64,000 nt of DNA from Pelagibacteraceae bacterium AG-422-N09 (GTDB taxonomy: Bacteria > Pseudomonadota > Alphaproteobacteria > Pelagibacterales > AG-422-B15). How positions within the stretch are numbered: position 1 is the first letter of the stretch; every line of letters starts with the position of its first letter. The stretch spans positions 28,638 to 92,637 of the forward strand of contig QCMV01000006.1 in the NCBI GenBank assembly GCA_003213515.1, read 5' to 3'. A program made the translations under genes and the position numbers. Below are positions 40,377 to 49,356 of this stretch, piece by piece. The notes below the pieces were generated by a model. That model worked only from the letters and a program-made list of their open reading frames with translations. It was not told the DNA's origin and did no database searches.

Positions 40377-41195
40377 ATGAAAAAAATAAAAATTGTCATA
40401 ACTGGCGTGACCGGACGCATGGGAATGCAAATCGCAAAAAGAGTTTTGAAAGATAAATCACTTGTTTTGTATGGTGCAACTGAGAGAAGTGGGCATAAAG
40501 CTATTGGCAAGGATTTAGGTCAATTACTCAAAACGAAAAAATTAAAAATTATAGTCACAGATAATATAATTCCATTATTTGCTAAAACTGACGCTGTTAT
40601 TGACTTCACAACTCCTGAAGCAACTTTGATACATACAAAATATGCAGCACAAGCAAGAATAGTACATATAATTGGAACTACGGGTTTTAATGGCTCTCAA
40701 TTAAAAAAAATTAAACTCGCTGCGCAGCATGCAACAATCATAAAATCAGGTAATATGAGTTTAGGTATAAACCTAATAAATAAATTAATTAAAATAAGTT
40801 CCTCAAGTTTAAAAAATGATTTTGACACAATAATAAACGAAACGCATCATCGACATAAAATTGATGCACCTTCAGGCACTGCAGTAATGATGGGGCAAGC
40901 TGCAGCAGAAGGTAAAAATAAAAAATTTGAAAATATTAAAAAAATCTCTCGTCTAAACATAAAGGCTAAAAATACTAAAGATAAAATTGTAGTCTCATCC
41001 TTCCGCAAAGGTGAAGTAATTGGTGATCACGAAATTATTTTTTCAAGCAAGGATGAGGATATTACTATCAAGCATATAGCGAAAGATAGGGGTATTTTCG
41101 CTAACGGAGCAATACAAGCTGTGAAATGGGGCATGAACAAAAAACCTGGCCTATTTGACATGTCGGATGTGCTAAATATAAGTAAGGTTGTTTAA
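40377..41195 (+). CDS. dapB: 4-hydroxy-tetrahydrodipicolinate reductase
   Basis: DapB produces tetrahydrodipicolinate for lysine and diaminopimelate synthesis. The NAD(P)-binding GVTGRMGMQI loop is at the N-terminus. The catalytic ETHHRHKIDAPSGTA motif (His-His-x-x-Lys) lies near residue 158. The protein has 272 residues, the usual size. It begins 39 nt after dnaJ. Confidence 0.95.
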   Translation: MKKIKIVITGVTGRMGMQIAKRVLKDKSLVLYGATERSGHKAIGKDLGQLLKTKKLKIIVTDNIIPLFAKTDAVIDFTTPEATLIHTKYAAQARIVHIIGTTGFNGSQLKKIKLAAQHATIIKSGNMSLGINLINKLIKISSSSLKNDFDTIINETHHRHKIDAPSGTAVMMGQAAAEGKNKKFENIKKISRLNIKAKNTKDKIVVSSFRKGEVIGDHEIIFSSKDEDITIKHIAKDRGIFANGAIQAVKWGMNKKPGLFDMSDVLNISKVV

Positions 41196-41202
41196 TAAAA
41201 TA

Positions 41203-41856
41203 ATGTTAAGGGCTGATAAGGCAAAAAAAATTATTAGTATTTTAAATAAAATTTATCCCGAAACCCCAATTCCGCTAAATCATAAAAATAATTTTGAATT
41301 ATTAATTTCTGTTCTTCTAAGTGCGCAGTGTACAGATAAAAGAGTCAATGAAGTAACTCCTTTGCTTTTTAAGAAAGCAAATAATCCTGCGAAAATGGAG
41401 AAGCTGACAGTCAAAACCATTTATAATATTGTTAGGCCCTGTGGTCTTGCTCCACAAAAATCAAAAGCTATCTCAAACCTATCAAAAATATTAATGAAAA
41501 ATTATAGTGGTAAGGTTCCAGAAACCTTTGAAGATCTAGAGGCACTTCCTGGAGTAGGGCATAAAACAGCTAGTGTTGTAATGTCACAGGGTTTTGGTCA
41601 CCCAGCATTTCCTGTTGATACTCATATTCATCGACTTGCCCAAAGATGGGGGTTAACAAATGGTAAGAGTGTAAAGCAAACTGAACATGATTTAAAAAAA
41701 ATATTTCCTGAAAAACTATGGAACAAGTTACATTTACAAATAATATTTTATGGAAGGGAATATTGTGAGGCTCGAAGTTGTTTTGGAATAGAGTGTAAAA
41801 TATGTAAAACTTGTTATCCAAGTAGAAAAAAGCCAATTAAAACAAAAAAAGCATAA
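41203..41856 (+). CDS. nth: Endonuclease III with unusual cysteine spacing
   Basis: Base-excision DNA glycosylase/AP lyase for oxidised pyrimidines. The helix-hairpin-helix LPGVGHKTA contains catalytic K121, and D139 follows in FPVDTHIHRL. The C-terminal cluster has cysteines at 188, 193, 198, 201 and 204, not the standard C-x6-C-x2-C-x5-C of the 4Fe-4S loop; C188-x9-C198-x2-C201 resembles the spacing in plant/cyanobacterial forms. The ATG at 41203 is preferred to an upstream TTG at 41188 that would overlap dapB. Confidence 0.92.
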   Translation: MLRADKAKKIISILNKIYPETPIPLNHKNNFELLISVLLSAQCTDKRVNEVTPLLFKKANNPAKMEKLTVKTIYNIVRPCGLAPQKSKAISNLSKILMKNYSGKVPETFEDLEALPGVGHKTASVVMSQGFGHPAFPVDTHIHRLAQRWGLTNGKSVKQTEHDLKKIFPEKLWNKLHLQIIFYGREYCEARSCFGIECKICKTCYPSRKKPIKTKKA

Positions 41857-41916
41857 ATAGTTATTAAAAATAAAACACCTTTAACTGTCTATTGTTTGCT
41901 GATAACTTTATTCATT

Positions 41917-42648
41917 ATGACTAATAAAGAAGTAGCTCTCGTTATCGGCGCGGGTGACAGCCTTGGTTCTGCGGTAGCGAGAGTATTTGCACAAAATAAC
42001 TTCATAACTGTAGTTGCTAGAAGGAACGGGGATCAATTATCGCCACTTAAAGAAGAAATAGAAAAAAATGGTGGAGAGTGTTTCGCATATAGTTTAGACG
42101 CAAGAAAAGAAGAAGATGTAATTAACTTTATTAATAAAATTGAAAAAGAAATTGGTGAAATTAATGTGGCCGTATACAACATTGGAGCCAACATTCGTTT
42201 CAACATTTTAGAAACAACCTCAAAAAAATATTATAAAGTATGGGAAATGGCGACTTTTGGAGCTTTTTTAATGGGAAGAGAAGTAACAAGAAAAATGATG
42301 CCAAGAAAAAAAGGAACAATCATATTTACCGGCGCAACAGCAAGTATAAGAGGTAAAGAAGGATTTGCTGCATTCTCCGGTGCTAAACAAGCGAAAAGAG
42401 CTTTGGCGCAAAGTATGGCGAAAGAATTAGCGCCAAAAGGTATCCATGTCGCTCATGTTATTGTAGATGGAGCAATTGATACGCCGTGGGTGAATAAGCT
42501 TTTTCCTGAGTATGTCAAAGAAAAGAAAAAAATTGATGGTTTGATGAAGCCAGATGATATTGCGCAAAACTACTTGATGATACATAATCAACCTAAAAAT
42601 GCGTGGACGTTTGAGTTAGATTTACGTCCTTGGGTGGAGACATGGTGA
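41917..42648 (+). CDS. Atypical short-chain dehydrogenase lacking the catalytic Tyr
   Basis: A 243-residue SDR-fold protein with the N-terminal GAGDSLGSAVA nucleotide loop and the YNIGAN segment in place of NNAG. The active-site YxxxK appears as F153-S-G-A-K157, so the catalytic tyrosine is phenylalanine, while S143 and K157 remain. Family relatives with Phe here are known, but their reactions are mostly undefined. Start is the ATG at 41917. It overlaps the PfkB kinase gene by 7 nt, and a second, canonical SDR follows. Confidence 0.8.
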   Translation: MTNKEVALVIGAGDSLGSAVARVFAQNNFITVVARRNGDQLSPLKEEIEKNGGECFAYSLDARKEEDVINFINKIEKEIGEINVAVYNIGANIRFNILETTSKKYYKVWEMATFGAFLMGREVTRKMMPRKKGTIIFTGATASIRGKEGFAAFSGAKQAKRALAQSMAKELAPKGIHVAHVIVDGAIDTPWVNKLFPEYVKEKKKIDGLMKPDDIAQNYLMIHNQPKNAWTFELDLRPWVETW

Positions 42649-43595
42649 GTCAAGAATTTGACATTGTTGGTATAGGAAATGCAATTGTAGATGTAATCAC
42701 CGATGTCAATGATGAATTTATAAATCAACAAGAGCTAAGAAAAGGGCTTATGTCACTTGTAGATTTAGATACTATCAAATCCCTATCAAACAAAATTGAG
42801 ATAAAAGCTAATGTCTCTGGAGGATCAGTCGCAAACTCTATCGTTGCATTAGCTCAAAATAATATCAAATGTGCTTTCATTGGCAAAGTAGGTAAAGACG
42901 AAGTTGGAAATTCGTTCATTCGAGGTCTTGAAAAAGAAAAAGTTGTTTTTGCAAATCAGGCCCAATCAGATGAAAGTGAAACTGGAAGATGTCTAGTAAT
43001 GGTAACTCCAGATGCACAACGAACAATGAGTACATATTTAGGAATTTCTCAAAAACTAAAATCAAATGATATCAATGAGGATGTTATAGCACAGTCAAAA
43101 ATTACTTATCTTGAAGGATACCTTTGGGATCTTGATGATGCGCAAGAAGCAATTAAAAAAGCAATAAAAATTTCTAAAGAGGCAAACAGATTAGTTGCAT
43201 TTAGTGTGTCTGATGTTTTTTGCATTGAACGATTTAGAGAAAGTTTTTTAAATCTAGTTAATAATGAAGCCGATATAATTTTTGCAAATGAAGAGGAGAT
43301 TAAATCGCTTTATCAAAAGGATAGTCTTGATGATTGTCTCGAAATTATAAGTCGGCATGATAAAATATTTGCTATCACACTTGGTGAAAAAGGTGCGATG
43401 ATTGTTCATAAAGATCAATGTGTTAAGATAAAAGCTCAGCAAATTGAAAATTTAGTCGATACTACTGGAGCAGGAGATTTATTTGCTGCAGGCTTCTTAC
43501 TTGGATATATTAATGGTGAAAATTTAGAGCAATGTGGGAACGAGGGTGTAATATTCGCCTCGAAAATAATTCAAATTTATGGAGCAAGACTATGA
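42642..43595 (+). CDS. PfkB-family carbohydrate kinase, adenosine-kinase-like
   Basis: The 317-residue kinase starts with the PfkB strand VGIGNAIVDV and has the NVSGGSVANSIVALAQ segment. The C-terminal DTTGAGDLFAAGFL motif holds the anion hole and the catalytic base D279. It most resembles bacterial adenosine kinases, which phosphorylate adenosine or a related nucleoside or sugar. It is translationally linked to an SDR gene on each side (7-nt and 4-nt overlaps). Substrate not certain. Confidence 0.85.
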   Translation: MVSQEFDIVGIGNAIVDVITDVNDEFINQQELRKGLMSLVDLDTIKSLSNKIEIKANVSGGSVANSIVALAQNNIKCAFIGKVGKDEVGNSFIRGLEKEKVVFANQAQSDESETGRCLVMVTPDAQRTMSTYLGISQKLKSNDINEDVIAQSKITYLEGYLWDLDDAQEAIKKAIKISKEANRLVAFSVSDVFCIERFRESFLNLVNNEADIIFANEEEIKSLYQKDSLDDCLEIISRHDKIFAITLGEKGAMIVHKDQCVKIKAQQIENLVDTTGAGDLFAAGFLLGYINGENLEQCGNEGVIFASKIIQIYGARL

Positions 43596-44437
43596 GTAAA
43601 AAATCTATTATGATCACAGGGGTCTCTACTGGTATTGGGCTAGGAACACTCAGTTATTTTGTAAAAAACGGTTTTCATGTTTATGGAAGTGTTCGTAATT
43701 CAAAAGATGCAAGCAGATTAAAAAAAATTTATAAAGATAATTTTACACCTTTAATCTTTGATGTAACAAAAGAAGCTCAGCTAAAAAAGGCAGTTGCATT
43801 TTTAAAAAAAGATCTTAAAAATTCGAACCTTCTTGCTTTGGTCAATAACGCGGGTGTAGCAATATCTGGCCCTCTATTACATCAAAAAGTGAAAGATTTT
43901 GAAAAACAAATTGATATTAATTTAAATGGGGCATTTAGAGTCATAAAATATTTTGCGCCATTATGTGGAGCAGAAAAAAATAATAGTTCGAAGAAGGGTG
44001 TAATTTTCAATATAAGTTCAATTTCTGGAAAAATTGGTATGCCTGGTGTTGGCGCATATACTGCATCTAAATTTGGATTGGAAGGCTTAAGTCATAGTTT
44101 AAGAAGAGAGTTGATGAGGTACGGAGTAGATGTAGTGGTTATTGGACCAGGTCCAATAAAAACTGAAATTTTTGATAAAATTGACAAAAAATTCATACAA
44201 AGCCTAAAAAAAACTGATTATGCAAACGATGCGAAAGGAATACCGAAAAGAATGAAAAACGCTAAGAAGATTGCCTTTCCGGCTGAAGAAGTGGGAAAAT
44301 TAGTTTTTAATGCGCTACATAATCCAAACAGAAAAACAAGGTATGCCATTACACCAAGTAGAATGATGTACTGGACTCTTCCGATGTTATTGCCTGACAG
44401 AATTTTAGATCGGTTAATCAAAAGTCGATTAGGATGA
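43592..44437 (+). CDS. Short-chain dehydrogenase/reductase, classical
   Basis: A 281-residue SDR with the TGVSTGIGLGT cofactor loop, NNAGVA, the serine in ISSISG and the intact catalytic Y156-x-x-x-K160 (YTASK). The C-terminal third is longer than in the smallest SDRs and resembles oxidoreductases acting on steroid- or retinol-like alcohols. The ATG at 43592 overlaps the kinase stop by 4 nt. Its stop overlaps the convergent glycosyltransferase gene by 9 nt. Substrate unknown. Confidence 0.85.
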   Translation: MSKKSIMITGVSTGIGLGTLSYFVKNGFHVYGSVRNSKDASRLKKIYKDNFTPLIFDVTKEAQLKKAVAFLKKDLKNSNLLALVNNAGVAISGPLLHQKVKDFEKQIDINLNGAFRVIKYFAPLCGAEKNNSSKKGVIFNISSISGKIGMPGVGAYTASKFGLEGLSHSLRRELMRYGVDVVVIGPGPIKTEIFDKIDKKFIQSLKKTDYANDAKGIPKRMKNAKKIAFPAEEVGKLVFNALHNPNRKTRYAITPSRMMYWTLPMLLPDRILDRLIKSRLG

Positions 44438-45412
44438 TTGTAAAATTTTATTTACTTTATTAATAACATCGTTCGGCGATATCAAATTAACATTACTACC
44501 TCCAAAATCTACCGATGATATAAAATGAATATTTTCAAATTGATCGTTTAAAAACTTAACAGCACTTGTCGGACCACAAATTTTTAATAGTGGACATAAA
44601 TTTGTTGATAGCATTTGACCTGTTCCACTATCATTTGTAATTGCTATATCAAGAAATTTTGTAGTACCCATAACTACTTCTAATCCAAGATAATTTTTCA
44701 AAGTTTCTTCTGGAAATATTGGGTTTTTTATTTGTTTAATTATTTCTTTTTTCATGTGCACTTCCTGTGGACCTAAAAAATAAACAATATTAAACCCTTT
44801 ATCTTCAAAATATTTTGCTACATTAATATAATTTTCAAATGACCAAATTCTTTTTGGGGTATTAGAACCGGGTGATATTCCTAAATATTTTTTGTTTGCA
44901 GAAAATATTTTTTTTAATTCATTAACAATATCTTTTGGGATTGTGATGTGGCTTTTTTTACTGTCTTTAAACGTAGAGACTAAATCAAGCATTTCAATTA
45001 TGCTTTGAATATAAAATTTTCTTTTTTTAGAAATAATATTGGGTCTGATATCAGAAAAAAACCAGTTAGCTGAGGACGATATAAATTTTTTATTTTTAAT
45101 CCTACGAAGTGCCATTGTTCTAATCACAGTCTTCTGAGTATCAATAATTATATCAAAAATCTCAGACTCTAAGTCGTATATTGGCGAGATTTTTTTCCAG
45201 AAGAAAGGGTTAAGATTTGCTTTTTCCCAAACTTTATCAATATAATCAGACGTATATTTTTTTAACCTTGCATTGTATTCAGTATATATCTTATCTGTCA
45301 TCCAATGTATTTCAAAATCAGGAAACCTGTTTTTTAATTGATTTACAATTTGAAGCTTTAATATTCCATCACCTATTTGCTCTCCATTACTAAAGATCAA
45401 TACTTTTTTCAT
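44429..45412 (-). CDS. Glycosyltransferase family 9 (heptosyltransferase-like)
   Basis: GT-B fold protein of 327 residues resembling ADP-heptose:LPS heptosyltransferases. The N-terminal FSNGEQIGDGILKLQI segment matches the GDG-type acceptor loop, and the C-terminal half has ISPGSNTPKRIWSFENYINVAKYF and AITNDSGTGQM, the donor-binding motifs. It likely adds a sugar to a surface glycan or lipid A core; the donor is unproven. It is last in the his-headed minus-strand run, 10 nt after the oxidoreductase. Confidence 0.78.
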   Translation of the reverse strand: MKKVLIFSNGEQIGDGILKLQIVNQLKNRFPDFEIHWMTDKIYTEYNARLKKYTSDYIDKVWEKANLNPFFWKKISPIYDLESEIFDIIIDTQKTVIRTMALRRIKNKKFISSSANWFFSDIRPNIISKKRKFYIQSIIEMLDLVSTFKDSKKSHITIPKDIVNELKKIFSANKKYLGISPGSNTPKRIWSFENYINVAKYFEDKGFNIVYFLGPQEVHMKKEIIKQIKNPIFPEETLKNYLGLEVVMGTTKFLDIAITNDSGTGQMLSTNLCPLLKICGPTSAVKFLNDQFENIHFISSVDFGGSNVNLISPNDVINKVNKILQSS

Positions 45413-45422
45413 GATGAAATTA

Positions 45423-46430
45423 TTAATTTGGTTCAGATATTTTAATTATTAATTTGCCCTCATTTTCACCAGAAAATAATTTTTTTATTGCACTACCTGC
45501 ATTTTCGATACCTGGAATGATATGATTTTTGTATTTGATTTTATCGTCTTTAAGCCATTGAGTGATATCTTGATATGCCTCCATATATCTTTTGAAATAA
45601 TCAAAAACAATAAAGCCTTTTAGTTTTATTCTTTTTATTAGCAAATTTCCCCACGCTGGACCTGGTACGACTGATTCGGCATTGTATCCTGAAATCAGAC
45701 CACAAAGGCTTATTCGACCGTTAATATTCATGCGAGTTAAGACTGCCTCAGTAATACTACCACCTACATTTTCAAAATATATGTCAATACCATCAGGACA
45801 AGTTTCTTTTAATTTTTGTCTAAGATTTTCAGACTTATAATTAATAGCAGAATCAATCCCCAATTCATCTACAAGCCATTTACATTTTGTATCTGAGCCT
45901 GCAATCCCTATTACTCTACAGCCTTTAATTTTTCCTATTTGACATACAATTGATCCAACGGCGCCAGCTGCTGCAGAAACAACTAAGGTTTCGCCAGGTT
46001 GTGGATCAGTAATATCGAGTAAACCAAAGTAAGCTGTAAGGCCAGTCATTCCTAAAATACTCATGTAACAATCAAGAGGAAAACCAGTTCCTTGAGGAAT
46101 TTGCCTTACTCCTTTTCCGTCACTTACACAGTATTGCTGCCATCCGCCCATACAGTTCACAATTTCACCTTTTTTAAATTTTTCATTTTTACTCTCTTCG
46201 ATTATCCCTATTGTACCACCTCTCATGGTGTCTCCAGTTTGCATCGCATCAACATAAGATTTTTGCCCACTCATCCACCCGCGGTTTGCAGGATCTAAAG
46301 AGAGATATATGTTTCTTATTAAAATTTGACTATCTAAGAGACTGGGAACTTCATTTTCCTCCAAAACTAAGTCCCCTTCACTAATTTCACCAACTGGAAA
46401 TTTTTTTAAAATCCATTGCTTATTTTTCAT
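45423..46430 (-). CDS. NADP-dependent medium-chain reductase (CurA/PTGR-like)
   Basis: Zinc-free medium-chain dehydrogenase/reductase of 335 residues. N-terminal signatures YLSLDPANRGWM and the Rossmann motif AAAGAVGSIVCQIGKIKG with GSDTKCKWLVDELG identify the prostaglandin-reductase/curcumin-reductase clade, which reduces enones using NADPH. The ATG at 46430 has a GGAG Shine-Dalgarno 6 nt before it and is preferred over a TTG at 46442. It overlaps the thioesterase gene by 11 nt. The natural substrate is unknown. Confidence 0.86.
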   Translation of the reverse strand: MKNKQWILKKFPVGEISEGDLVLEENEVPSLLDSQILIRNIYLSLDPANRGWMSGQKSYVDAMQTGDTMRGGTIGIIEESKNEKFKKGEIVNCMGGWQQYCVSDGKGVRQIPQGTGFPLDCYMSILGMTGLTAYFGLLDITDPQPGETLVVSAAAGAVGSIVCQIGKIKGCRVIGIAGSDTKCKWLVDELGIDSAINYKSENLRQKLKETCPDGIDIYFENVGGSITEAVLTRMNINGRISLCGLISGYNAESVVPGPAWGNLLIKRIKLKGFIVFDYFKRYMEAYQDITQWLKDDKIKYKNHIIPGIENAGSAIKKLFSGENEGKLIIKISEPN

Positions 46431-46881
46431 TATTATCTCCAATCATTTTTTTAAAATTTATCTGAGGCATATCAACACTTACACAAGTTGATGTTGAGGT
46501 AACAACAGTCCTATTGTTTTGCTCCAATCTACCCTCCAAGAATACAATATTTTTTCCAGATTTCACCACTCGCCCATATCCAATAACCTTGCCCGGTTTA
46601 GTTGGATACAAAAAATTTGTTTTCAATTCTATTGTTGGTGGTCTTTTTTTGAAATGATTTTGAAATATAAAAGCTAATGCAGTTGCATCATCTACCATTC
46701 CACTAACAATACCTCCTTGGACGTCACCTGCAGGATTGCAATATTTTTTATCAATATCAAACTCAACTTTGATATTGCCAGCTGTGGTATCAACTTCAAG
46801 AACAGTCATATTAAAAAGATCGAATAATTTATTTTTATTAAACAGCTTGATGAGTTCAGCATCTGAGATTTTTTTAGTCAT
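46420..46881 (-). CDS. PaaI-type hot-dog thioesterase
   Basis: A 153-residue hot-dog protein of the PaaI/YdiI type that hydrolyses acyl- or aryl-CoA thioesters. The core motif reads GDVQGGIVSGMVDDATALAF, with Q where many members have H in HGG, and an aspartate at the catalytic position in the following helix. It lies 5 nt after the HIT gene. Substrate unknown. Confidence 0.82.
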   Translation of the reverse strand: MTKKISDAELIKLFNKNKLFDLFNMTVLEVDTTAGNIKVEFDIDKKYCNPAGDVQGGIVSGMVDDATALAFIFQNHFKKRPPTIELKTNFLYPTKPGKVIGYGRVVKSGKNIVFLEGRLEQNNRTVVTSTSTCVSVDMPQINFKKMIGDNNEK

Positions 46882-46886
46882 ATTGA

Positions 46887-47276
46887 TTATTCGTATTCAG
46901 GTTTTTCAGGAAATACCATTGGTCCCAATGGTCTTCCCGCGAGTAAATGAAAGTGTAAGTGAGGTACTTCTTGATGCGCATCCTTACCGGCATTTGCAAT
47001 GAGCCTGTATCCTCCTCCTCCAGCTTTTTCACTTATACCCAACATATCTGCTACGTATGAAATAGCCCGGTTGAAACCAACTATTTCTTCGTTCGTAGCA
47101 TTTGCACTAAAATCATTTATGTCTATGTATTCCCCTTTTGGAATTACTAAAGCATGTGAGGGTGCTTGCGGACGAATATCTTTGAATGACAGGACATATT
47201 CATCCTCATAAATTTTATCACAAGGGATTTCACCTCTTAAAATCTTAGCAAAAATATTTTCCTTATCATATGACAT
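46887..47276 (-). CDS. HIT-family nucleoside phosphoramidase/hydrolase (HinT-like)
   Basis: A 129-residue protein with the catalytic histidine triad in EVPHLHFHLLAG near the C-terminus and the IPCDKIYEDEYVLSFKDIRPQAP start typical of bacterial HinT. Such proteins hydrolyse adenosine 5'-monophosphoramidates and other nucleotide adducts. It overlaps hisE by one base; hisE-hinT adjacency is common in alphaproteobacteria. Confidence 0.93.
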   Translation of the reverse strand: MSYDKENIFAKILRGEIPCDKIYEDEYVLSFKDIRPQAPSHALVIPKGEYIDINDFSANATNEEIVGFNRAISYVADMLGISEKAGGGGYRLIANAGKDAHQEVPHLHFHLLAGRPLGPMVFPEKPEYE

Positions 47277-47587
47277 TAATCTCTAAGTCCTGTTTTACCC
47301 TCTCTTTTTTCTAACTCTTCATAGACTTGATCAGGAGTAATATCAAATTTTTTCAACATGACTAACAAATGATAAATAAGATCTGCCGATTCATATATTA
47401 TTTGCTCTACATTATCTTCTTCAGCAGCCTCCACAGTTTCAAGTGATTCCTCTTTTAACTTTTCTATACATTTACTTTTGCCTTCTGATAAAAGTTTTGC
47501 CGTATAAGATTTTGAAGGGTCTTCATTAGCATGTGAAATAATTGTATCAAAGAGCCGAGCTAATACATCAACTTTTTTACTGCTCAT
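47276..47587 (-). CDS. hisE: Phosphoribosyl-ATP pyrophosphatase
   Basis: HisE carries out the second step of histidine synthesis, hydrolysing phosphoribosyl-ATP. The all-alpha MazG-like protein of 103 residues has the SYTAKLLSEGKSKCIEKLKEE segment and the acidic ETVEAAEEDN metal-binding helix. It is not fused to hisI, as is usual in alphaproteobacteria, and hisI is not in the window. Overlaps the DUF1330 gene by 4 nt. Confidence 0.93.
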   Translation of the reverse strand: MSSKKVDVLARLFDTIISHANEDPSKSYTAKLLSEGKSKCIEKLKEESLETVEAAEEDNVEQIIYESADLIYHLLVMLKKFDITPDQVYEELEKREGKTGLRD

Positions 47588-47871
47588 TCCACTCCCTCAA
47601 CAATTGCAAAAATTCTATCCTTTTCGTCTCCCAAGTTTTTTTTTGCATTTTGGTATTCTTCTGAGTTATAAGCCTGTTTAGCTATTTCAATTGTCTCATA
47701 CTCAACTATGACGTTTCTTTTAAACTCTTTACCTTCCATAGTTGTTTGTTCGCCACCCCGTACTAAAAATTTACCATTATATTTTTTGACCGCCTCAGTT
47801 GCATACTCTGCATACAATTTTTGCTTATCCGGATGTAACACATTGACTTTTACTATCCAATAACCTTTCAT
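47584..47871 (-). CDS. DUF1330-family small protein inside the his operon
   Basis: A 95-residue dimeric alpha-beta barrel type protein (DUF1330) recognised from the start MKGYWIVKVNVLHPDKQKLY, the GGEQTTMEG core and the NVIVEYETIE strand. No biochemical function is established for the family. It is squeezed between hisF (2 nt) and hisE (4-nt overlap), so it is co-transcribed with histidine synthesis, but no link to histidine is known. Confidence 0.8.
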   Translation of the reverse strand: MKGYWIVKVNVLHPDKQKLYAEYATEAVKKYNGKFLVRGGEQTTMEGKEFKRNVIVEYETIEIAKQAYNSEEYQNAKKNLGDEKDRIFAIVEGVE

Positions 47872-47873
47872 AA

Positions 47874-48632
47874 TTAAATCCTAACTGCTATATTTTGTTC
47901 AGCAAGATATGTTTTTACATCTTTAATACTATATTCTCCGAAATGAAAAATTGAAGCAGCTAATAGAGCGCTAGCTCCCCCCTTTAATACCCCTTCAACA
48001 AAGTGCTCAAGGTTTCCAACGCCACCTGAAGCAATAACAGGAATATCAATAGAGGATGAGACAGTGCTCAATAATTCATTGTCAAATCCTATTTTTGTTC
48101 CATCTCTGTCCATTGAAGTTAATAATATTTCACCTGCTCCTAAATTAGCTACTTCAATACAATATTCTAATGCATCAATATCTGTGGGCTTTCTTCCACC
48201 ATGGGTAAATATATTCCAACTTTTATCTCCATTTTTTTTTGCATCTACTGCTATAACTATTGTTGAGGAACCATATTTCTTTGCTGCTTTTGCAACCAGG
48301 TCAATGTTTTCAACTGCAGCTGTGTTTATGGACACTTTATCTGCTCCATGGTGAAGCAAACGAGATATATCATCAATGGTCCTTACACCTCCACCTACAG
48401 TGAGTGGTATGAAACAATTTTCAGCAGTTTTTTTTACAACTTCAAAGAGGGTTTCTCTATCGTCACTTGATGCAGTTATATCTAGAAAGCAAAGTTCATC
48501 AGCGCCCTCAGAATTATAGATTTTTGCTTGTTCAACAGGATCGCCAGCATCAATTAAGTCAACAAAATTGACGCCTTTGACAACTCTCCCTCGATCAACA
48601 TCTAAACAGGGTATGATTCTTTTTTTTAACAT
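47874..48632 (-). CDS. hisF: Imidazole glycerol phosphate synthase, cyclase subunit
   Basis: HisF closes the imidazole ring using ammonia from HisH. The TIM barrel of 252 residues has the N-terminal [15 protein letters not shown] (catalytic D11) and [13 protein letters not shown] phosphate site. The second catalytic aspartate lies in [11 protein letters not shown]. It follows hisA with one base between them. Confidence 0.96.
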   Translation of the reverse strand: MLKKRIIPCLDVDRGRVVKGVNFVDLIDAGDPVEQAKIYNSEGADELCFLDITASSDDRETLFEVVKKTAENCFIPLTVGGGVRTIDDISRLLHHGADKVSINTAAVENIDLVAKAAKKYGSSTIVIAVDAKKNGDKSWNIFTHGGRKPTDIDALEYCIEVANLGAGEILLTSMDRDGTKIGFDNELLSTVSSSIDIPVIASGGVGNLEHFVEGVLKGGASALLAASIFHFGEYSIKDVKTYLAEQNIAVRI

Positions 48633-48633
48633 T

Positions 48634-49356
48634 CTATCTAACTATCTCTAATGCCTCAGCAATATCAATATTTTTGTCATAAATTGCTTTACCTACAATT
48701 ACACCTTTTATTTGTGAGTAATTTTTTTTCTTTAAGTTAATAAGGTCCGAGATATTTGATACCCCACCTGATGCAACACAGTCAATTTTTGTTTGAACCA
48801 TTACATTTTCTAGCATTTGAAAGTTAATTCCTTGCTTCATACCATCCCTCATAACGTCAGTAATTATTATTGAGTTGATATTAAGATCATCTATACTTTT
48901 TAAGAAATCAGAAATTTGTAAATCTTTTACCTCTTTCCAACCTTTTGTAGCAATTTGGTTTTGCTTAATGTCGAGAGCAATTGAAATTCTATTAGGATAA
49001 TTATAAACTGATTTCTCAAAAAAAGTTTTATCTTCAAACACTGATGTTCCGATAACAATATTATTAACACCAATATTAATGAGTCTTTCAACTCTTTCTA
49101 TATTCCTTACTCCACCACCGAATTGAATCTTAAGATTTGTATTTTTTTTTATTTGCTCAATAGATTTAATATTTTCAAAATTACCCTTCAGCGCACCATC
49201 TAGGTCAACGCAATGCAAATACTCCACTCCAGAGTCTTCAAAAATTTTAGCCTGTTCTAACGGTGATTCATTGTATGTTGTAGATTGTTTAAAATCACCT
49301 TGTATTAATCTAACACATTTACCGTCTTTTAAATCAATTGCTGGAAATAAAATCAT
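48634..49356 (-). CDS. hisA: ProFAR isomerase HisA
   Basis: HisA isomerises ProFAR in histidine synthesis. The TIM barrel begins [13 protein letters not shown] (catalytic D8) and carries a second acid in [10 protein letters not shown]. The ATG at 49356 gives the conserved N-terminus and a 4-nt ATGA overlap with hisH; the frame is open four codons further. Length 240 residues. Confidence 0.95.
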   Translation of the reverse strand: MILFPAIDLKDGKCVRLIQGDFKQSTTYNESPLEQAKIFEDSGVEYLHCVDLDGALKGNFENIKSIEQIKKNTNLKIQFGGGVRNIERVERLINIGVNNIVIGTSVFEDKTFFEKSVYNYPNRISIALDIKQNQIATKGWKEVKDLQISDFLKSIDDLNINSIIITDVMRDGMKQGINFQMLENVMVQTKIDCVASGGVSNISDLINLKKKNYSQIKGVIVGKAIYDKNIDIAEALEIVR

